Below are positions 5,712 to 8,018 of a stretch of 8,018 nucleotides of DNA, piece after piece (position 1 is the stretch's first letter; each line of letters begins with the position of its first letter). The stretch comes from Clostridiaceae bacterium (GTDB lineage Bacteria > Bacillota_A > Clostridia > Clostridiales > Clostridiaceae), in contig JAQSXU010000146.1 of NCBI GenBank assembly GCA_029256485.1, forward strand, positions 1 through 8,018, read 5' to 3'. The notes under the pieces were generated by a model. The model had not been told where the DNA came from, did not search any database, and saw only the letters and a list, made by a program, of their open reading frames with translations. A program made the position numbers and the translations under genes.

Positions 5712-7637
5712 TTATATACCCACTGACAATAATTCATCACCTTGTTTAACATTATCAACATTTAATGGTTCAACAAACTTCACATCATCTACGTTAGTTA
5801 CTAGAATCATTATCATTGCTGAAGGTGACTTTTCTTTAACTAAATCTAAATCAAATTCAATTAGTTTCTGCCCAGCTGTTACTCTTTCTCCTTGCTTTGT
5901 AAAACTCTTAAATCCTTTTCCATTCATTTTTACTGTATCTATTCCTATATGAATAAGCAATTCTACTCCACTATCAGTTTTTATTCCAATTGCATGTTTT
6001 GTTTCAAATAAAAGAGTTATAGTTCCATCTACTGGTGATACTAACACTCCATCTGAAGGTTCTATGGCTATGCCTTTACCCATTAATTCCTGAGAAAAAG
6101 TTGGATCTGGTACTTCTTTAAGTGATATAGCTTTACCATTAAGAGGTGCTAAAATGGTTTCATCTATAACTTCTTCATTTAAAGATTTTTCGTTTGTACT
6201 ATCTTTTTCATTCTTTAAATCTTGTAACTTAAAATTCTTGAACTTTGATAATATCAAAGTTAATACAAAAGGAATTACTATGGCCACAATCATTCCAACA
6301 AAGAAAATTCCCCATTGCTGTGGAAATATTGATAAAAAGCCGGGTAACCCTCCAACACCTATAGATGGAGCCTTAACATGATTTAAAGTTATAACTACGG
6401 CACCTGCAGCTGAGCCTATCATAGCAGAAAAGAAGGGAAATTTAAATCTTAGGTTAACTCCAAATATAGCTGGCTCAGTTATTCCAAGATAAGCTGAGAT
6501 AGCAGATGTAAAAGATAGTCCCTTTATTTTTTCATCTTTAGATACAAATATCATAGCTAAGGCACCAGAACCTTGTGCAATATTTGCAAGAACAAGTATA
6601 GGCCATAAGAAAGTCCCACCTGTGCTTGCTATGAGCTGAAAATCTATTGCAAGAAACATTTGATGCATACCTGTTATAACTAATACTGAATAGAAACCAC
6701 CATATAAAATAGCACCTAATAGTGGTAACTTATCAAATATGAACACCAATCCATAAGTAATTGCATTACCTATAGAGAAAGTTACTGGCCCAATTATAAT
6801 GAAGGATAGGAATCCAGTTATTAATAAAGCTATAGGTGCAACAAATAGTAATTTAATCGAATCAGGAATACGTTTATTTAATTGTATTTCTAATTTTGCC
6901 AGTACAAAAGATGAAAGTAATACTGGTAAAACTTGTCCCTGATATCCAACTTTAGCTACTTTAAGCCCAAATAAATTCCAATAAGGTACTGTCCCCTTTG
7001 TAACAGCTTCTCCATAATTATAAGCGTTTAGCAAGGATGGATGAATAAGCATTAAACCCAATACAATACCAAGAAGTGGATTTCCGCCAAACTTTTTAAC
7101 TGCTGACCAACCAATTAATGCTGGTAAAAATGTAAAGGAAGTATTAGCTATAAGATTTATAACATCGGAAAGATCTTTCCACTGAGTATAAACATCAATT
7201 AGTGATTTATTTGCGAAAAAAATCCCTTTACCAGCAAGAATGTTATTTAAACCCATTAATAAACCTGCAGCAACAATAGCTGGAAGTATTGGTATAAATA
7301 CATCTGCCAACGTTTTCACTAAACGTTGAATTATGTTAAGATTATTCTCTGCTGCATCCTTTATTTCCTGCTTTGTTGCACTTTGAATTCCAGTAATAGA
7401 AATAAGCATATCGTAAGCTTTGTCAACTAATCCTGGACCTATAATTACTTGAAACTGACCATTGCTTGAGAAAAAGCCTTTAACTATGTCTATTTTATCA
7501 AGATTATCTTTGTCCACCTTATTTTCATCTTTCAAAGCAAATCTTAATCTAGTTACACAATGAGTTGCAGCAGTTATATTATCTTTACCACCAACAGCTG
7601 CAATAATTTCTTCTACAGATTGTTTTGAAACTTCCAT
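5712..7637 (-). CDS. treP: TreP, trehalose PTS permease EIIBCA
   Basis: This membrane phosphotransferase imports trehalose and delivers it as trehalose 6-phosphate. It has 641 residues in the order B-C-A. The EIIB domain (about 1-85) carries the phospho-Cys27 in THCVTRLRFAL. The EIIC domain (about 105-460) has many membrane helices and the GITEPAIFG motif. A charged linker (about 470-490) leads to an EIIA domain (about 490-641) of the glucose type, with ETKHAIGI (His548) and LLIHIGID (phospho-His563). The well-known Bacillus subtilis TreP lacks the EIIA domain, so this one should not need a borrowed EIIA-Glc. Beta-glucoside (BglP-like) permeases share the same order; trehalose is inferred from treA and treR. 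The start at 7635-7637 follows AAGGGGG (7646-7652); an in-frame ATG at 7688 would lie inside the promoter and operator. Confidence 0.92.
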   Translation of the reverse strand: MEVSKQSVEEIIAAVGGKDNITAATHCVTRLRFALKDENKVDKDNLDKIDIVKGFFSSNGQFQVIIGPGLVDKAYDMLISITGIQSATKQEIKDAAENNLNIIQRLVKTLADVFIPILPAIVAAGLLMGLNNILAGKGIFFANKSLIDVYTQWKDLSDVINLIANTSFTFLPALIGWSAVKKFGGNPLLGIVLGLMLIHPSLLNAYNYGEAVTKGTVPYWNLFGLKVAKVGYQGQVLPVLLSSFVLAKLEIQLNKRIPDSIKLLFVAPIALLITGFLSFIIIGPVTFSIGNAITYGLVFIFDKLPLLGAILYGGFYSVLVITGMHQMFLAIDFQLIASTGGTFLWPILVLANIAQGSGALAMIFVSKDEKIKGLSFTSAISAYLGITEPAIFGVNLRFKFPFFSAMIGSAAGAVVITLNHVKAPSIGVGGLPGFLSIFPQQWGIFFVGMIVAIVIPFVLTLILSKFKNFKLQDLKNEKDSTNEKSLNEEVIDETILAPLNGKAISLKEVPDPTFSQELMGKGIAIEPSDGVLVSPVDGTITLLFETKHAIGIKTDSGVELLIHIGIDTVKMNGKGFKSFTKQGERVTAGQKLIEFDLDLVKEKSPSAMIMILVTNVDDVKFVEPLNVDNVKQGDELLSVGI

Positions 7638-7660
7638 TAACAATTCCCCCTTATAATGTA

Positions 7661-7674
7661 TGTAAACGTTATAT
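7661..7674 (+). promoter_or_regulatory. Putative CcpA cre site upstream of treP
   Basis: TGTAAACGTTATAT matches the cre consensus TGWAANCGNTNWCA at 12 of 14 positions (the last two differ). It overlaps the transcription start expected from the treP promoter and lies just before the ribosome binding site, a common place for catabolite repression of sugar operons. Confidence 0.55.
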
Positions 7675-7678
7675 TCAT

Positions 7679-7707
7679 ATGCTAACATGTATAAACAAGT
7701 TTGTCAA
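7679..7707 (-). promoter_or_regulatory. treP-treA promoter
   Basis: On the minus strand a perfect TTGACA (-35, 7702-7707) is 17 bases from TAGCAT (-10, 7679-7684), with TG one base upstream of the -10. The -35 lies in the middle of the operator palindrome and the spacer is one of its arms, so a bound repressor would block RNA polymerase directly. Confidence 0.65.
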
Positions 7708-7725
7708 CACTTGTTTATACATGTT
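7684..7725. promoter_or_regulatory. TreR operator: perfect 17-bp-arm palindrome
   Basis: AACATGTATAAACAAGT (7684-7700) and ACTTGTTTATACATGTT (7709-7725) are perfect inverted copies around TTGTCAAC. Each arm holds one match to GTNTANAC (GTATAAAC at 7689-7696, GTTTATAC at 7713-7720), the consensus known for HutC/FarR-subfamily GntR regulators. Two TreR dimers could therefore bind about two helical turns apart and flank the -35. Assignment to TreR is inferred from neighbourhood and consensus. Confidence 0.75.
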
Positions 7726-7752
7726 GAGATAAATTTTAAAAAAATATGTTAT

Positions 7753-7863
7753 TTAATGATTGTATTTGACATAAGTCCACTTCATTATAAATATTTCAAT
7801 AATCTCATTTGAAGTTTCATCAGCATACGCGCTAATATATACTTCTTCTAAAATTACAAACAT
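7753..7863 (-). CDS. Possible small ORF or gene remnant, 36 aa
   Basis: A 36-codon frame reads MFVILEEVYISAYADET and ends in KWTYVKYNH. Its composition looks protein-like and it is in frame back to a stop seven codons earlier. There is no ribosome binding site before the ATG, so it may be a remnant of a longer gene or chance. It faces away from treP, upstream of the treP operator. The family is not recognised. Confidence 0.2.
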   Translation of the reverse strand: MFVILEEVYISAYADETSNEIIEIFIMKWTYVKYNH

Positions 7864-7999
7864 TATTCTATCTATTACTGATTAAGAAACTGTAGCTTTA
7901 TATTAGGTGATTTAATTTGTATCTCTCTGACCCCATAATAACCTTCGACAGAATCTAACGAGCATGGTAGTATAAAAATACACAGTGGAGGTTAGAACT

Positions 8000-8018
8000 A
8001 TGGGAAGAAGAAAGTATA
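8000..8018 (+). CDS. Start of a gene cut by the window edge, possibly a transposase
   Basis: GTGGAGG (7986-7992) lies seven bases before ATG at 8000, and the first codons read MGRRRKY. A short, basic start of this kind is typical of IS3-family OrfA transposases, and about 70 bases upstream TGACCCC (7928-7934) could be an IS end. Only seven codons are visible, so the identity is a guess; that a gene starts here is likely from the ribosome binding site. Confidence 0.45.

Noticed and set aside
5605..6381. Plus-strand open frames opposite treP and treA (5605-5952, 6154-6381)
   Set aside because: They lie antisense to well-supported genes and show no start signals or motifs.
7638..7688. Longer treP start at ATG 7688
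   Set aside because: It would place 17 extra codons over the cre site, ribosome binding site and transcription start; AAGGGGG clearly points to the Met at 7637.
7766..7800. TTGACA at 7766-7771 as a plus-strand promoter
   Set aside because: No acceptable -10 at 16-18 bases and no gene start nearby.

Overview
The window is AT-rich, low-GC Firmicute DNA. Codon use, strong AGGAGG-like ribosome binding sites, a Spo0E-type sporulation phosphatase and a DUF1847 protein all point to Clostridium or a close relative. No rRNA, tRNA or CRISPR array was seen.

Left part (about 1-2760): mostly broken or truncated genes. It opens with the 3' end of a DUF1847-type gene, followed by an unidentified gene tail with a terminator-like hairpin. 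Next comes a roughly 100-bp non-coding stretch (539-639) packed with four consecutive perfect hairpins. After this lies a decayed BlaR1/MecR1-type M56 metallopeptidase gene. It has lost its 5' part (including the expected HExxH), and a frameshift in an A-run separates its extracytoplasmic domain. An orphan C-terminal fragment with a terminator follows, then a one-ended IS3-family remnant whose transposase lacks the first catalytic Asp.

Right part (about 2758-7725): all genes are on the minus strand. Read in transcription order they are treP (trehalose PTS EIIBCA), treA (phospho-alpha-1,1-glucosidase), a strong terminator, treR (GntR/UTRA repressor, with its own promoter) and a 47-residue Spo0E-like gene. 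TreP would import trehalose as trehalose 6-phosphate, TreA would split this into glucose and glucose 6-phosphate, and TreR would sense the phosphosugar. A perfect 17-bp-arm palindrome sits on the treP promoter with TTGACA at its centre, and a probable CcpA cre site overlaps the expected transcription start. Together these suggest induction by trehalose and repression by preferred sugars.

Right edge (7726-8018): a short non-coding or decayed stretch, then a well-formed ribosome binding site and the first codons of a plus-strand gene that may be a transposase.

No clearly new multi-gene system is visible. The best second-look items are the treP operator/promoter architecture, the small spo0E gene ending at an IS boundary, the hairpin cluster, and the frameshifted M56 gene with a possible internal lipoprotein start.
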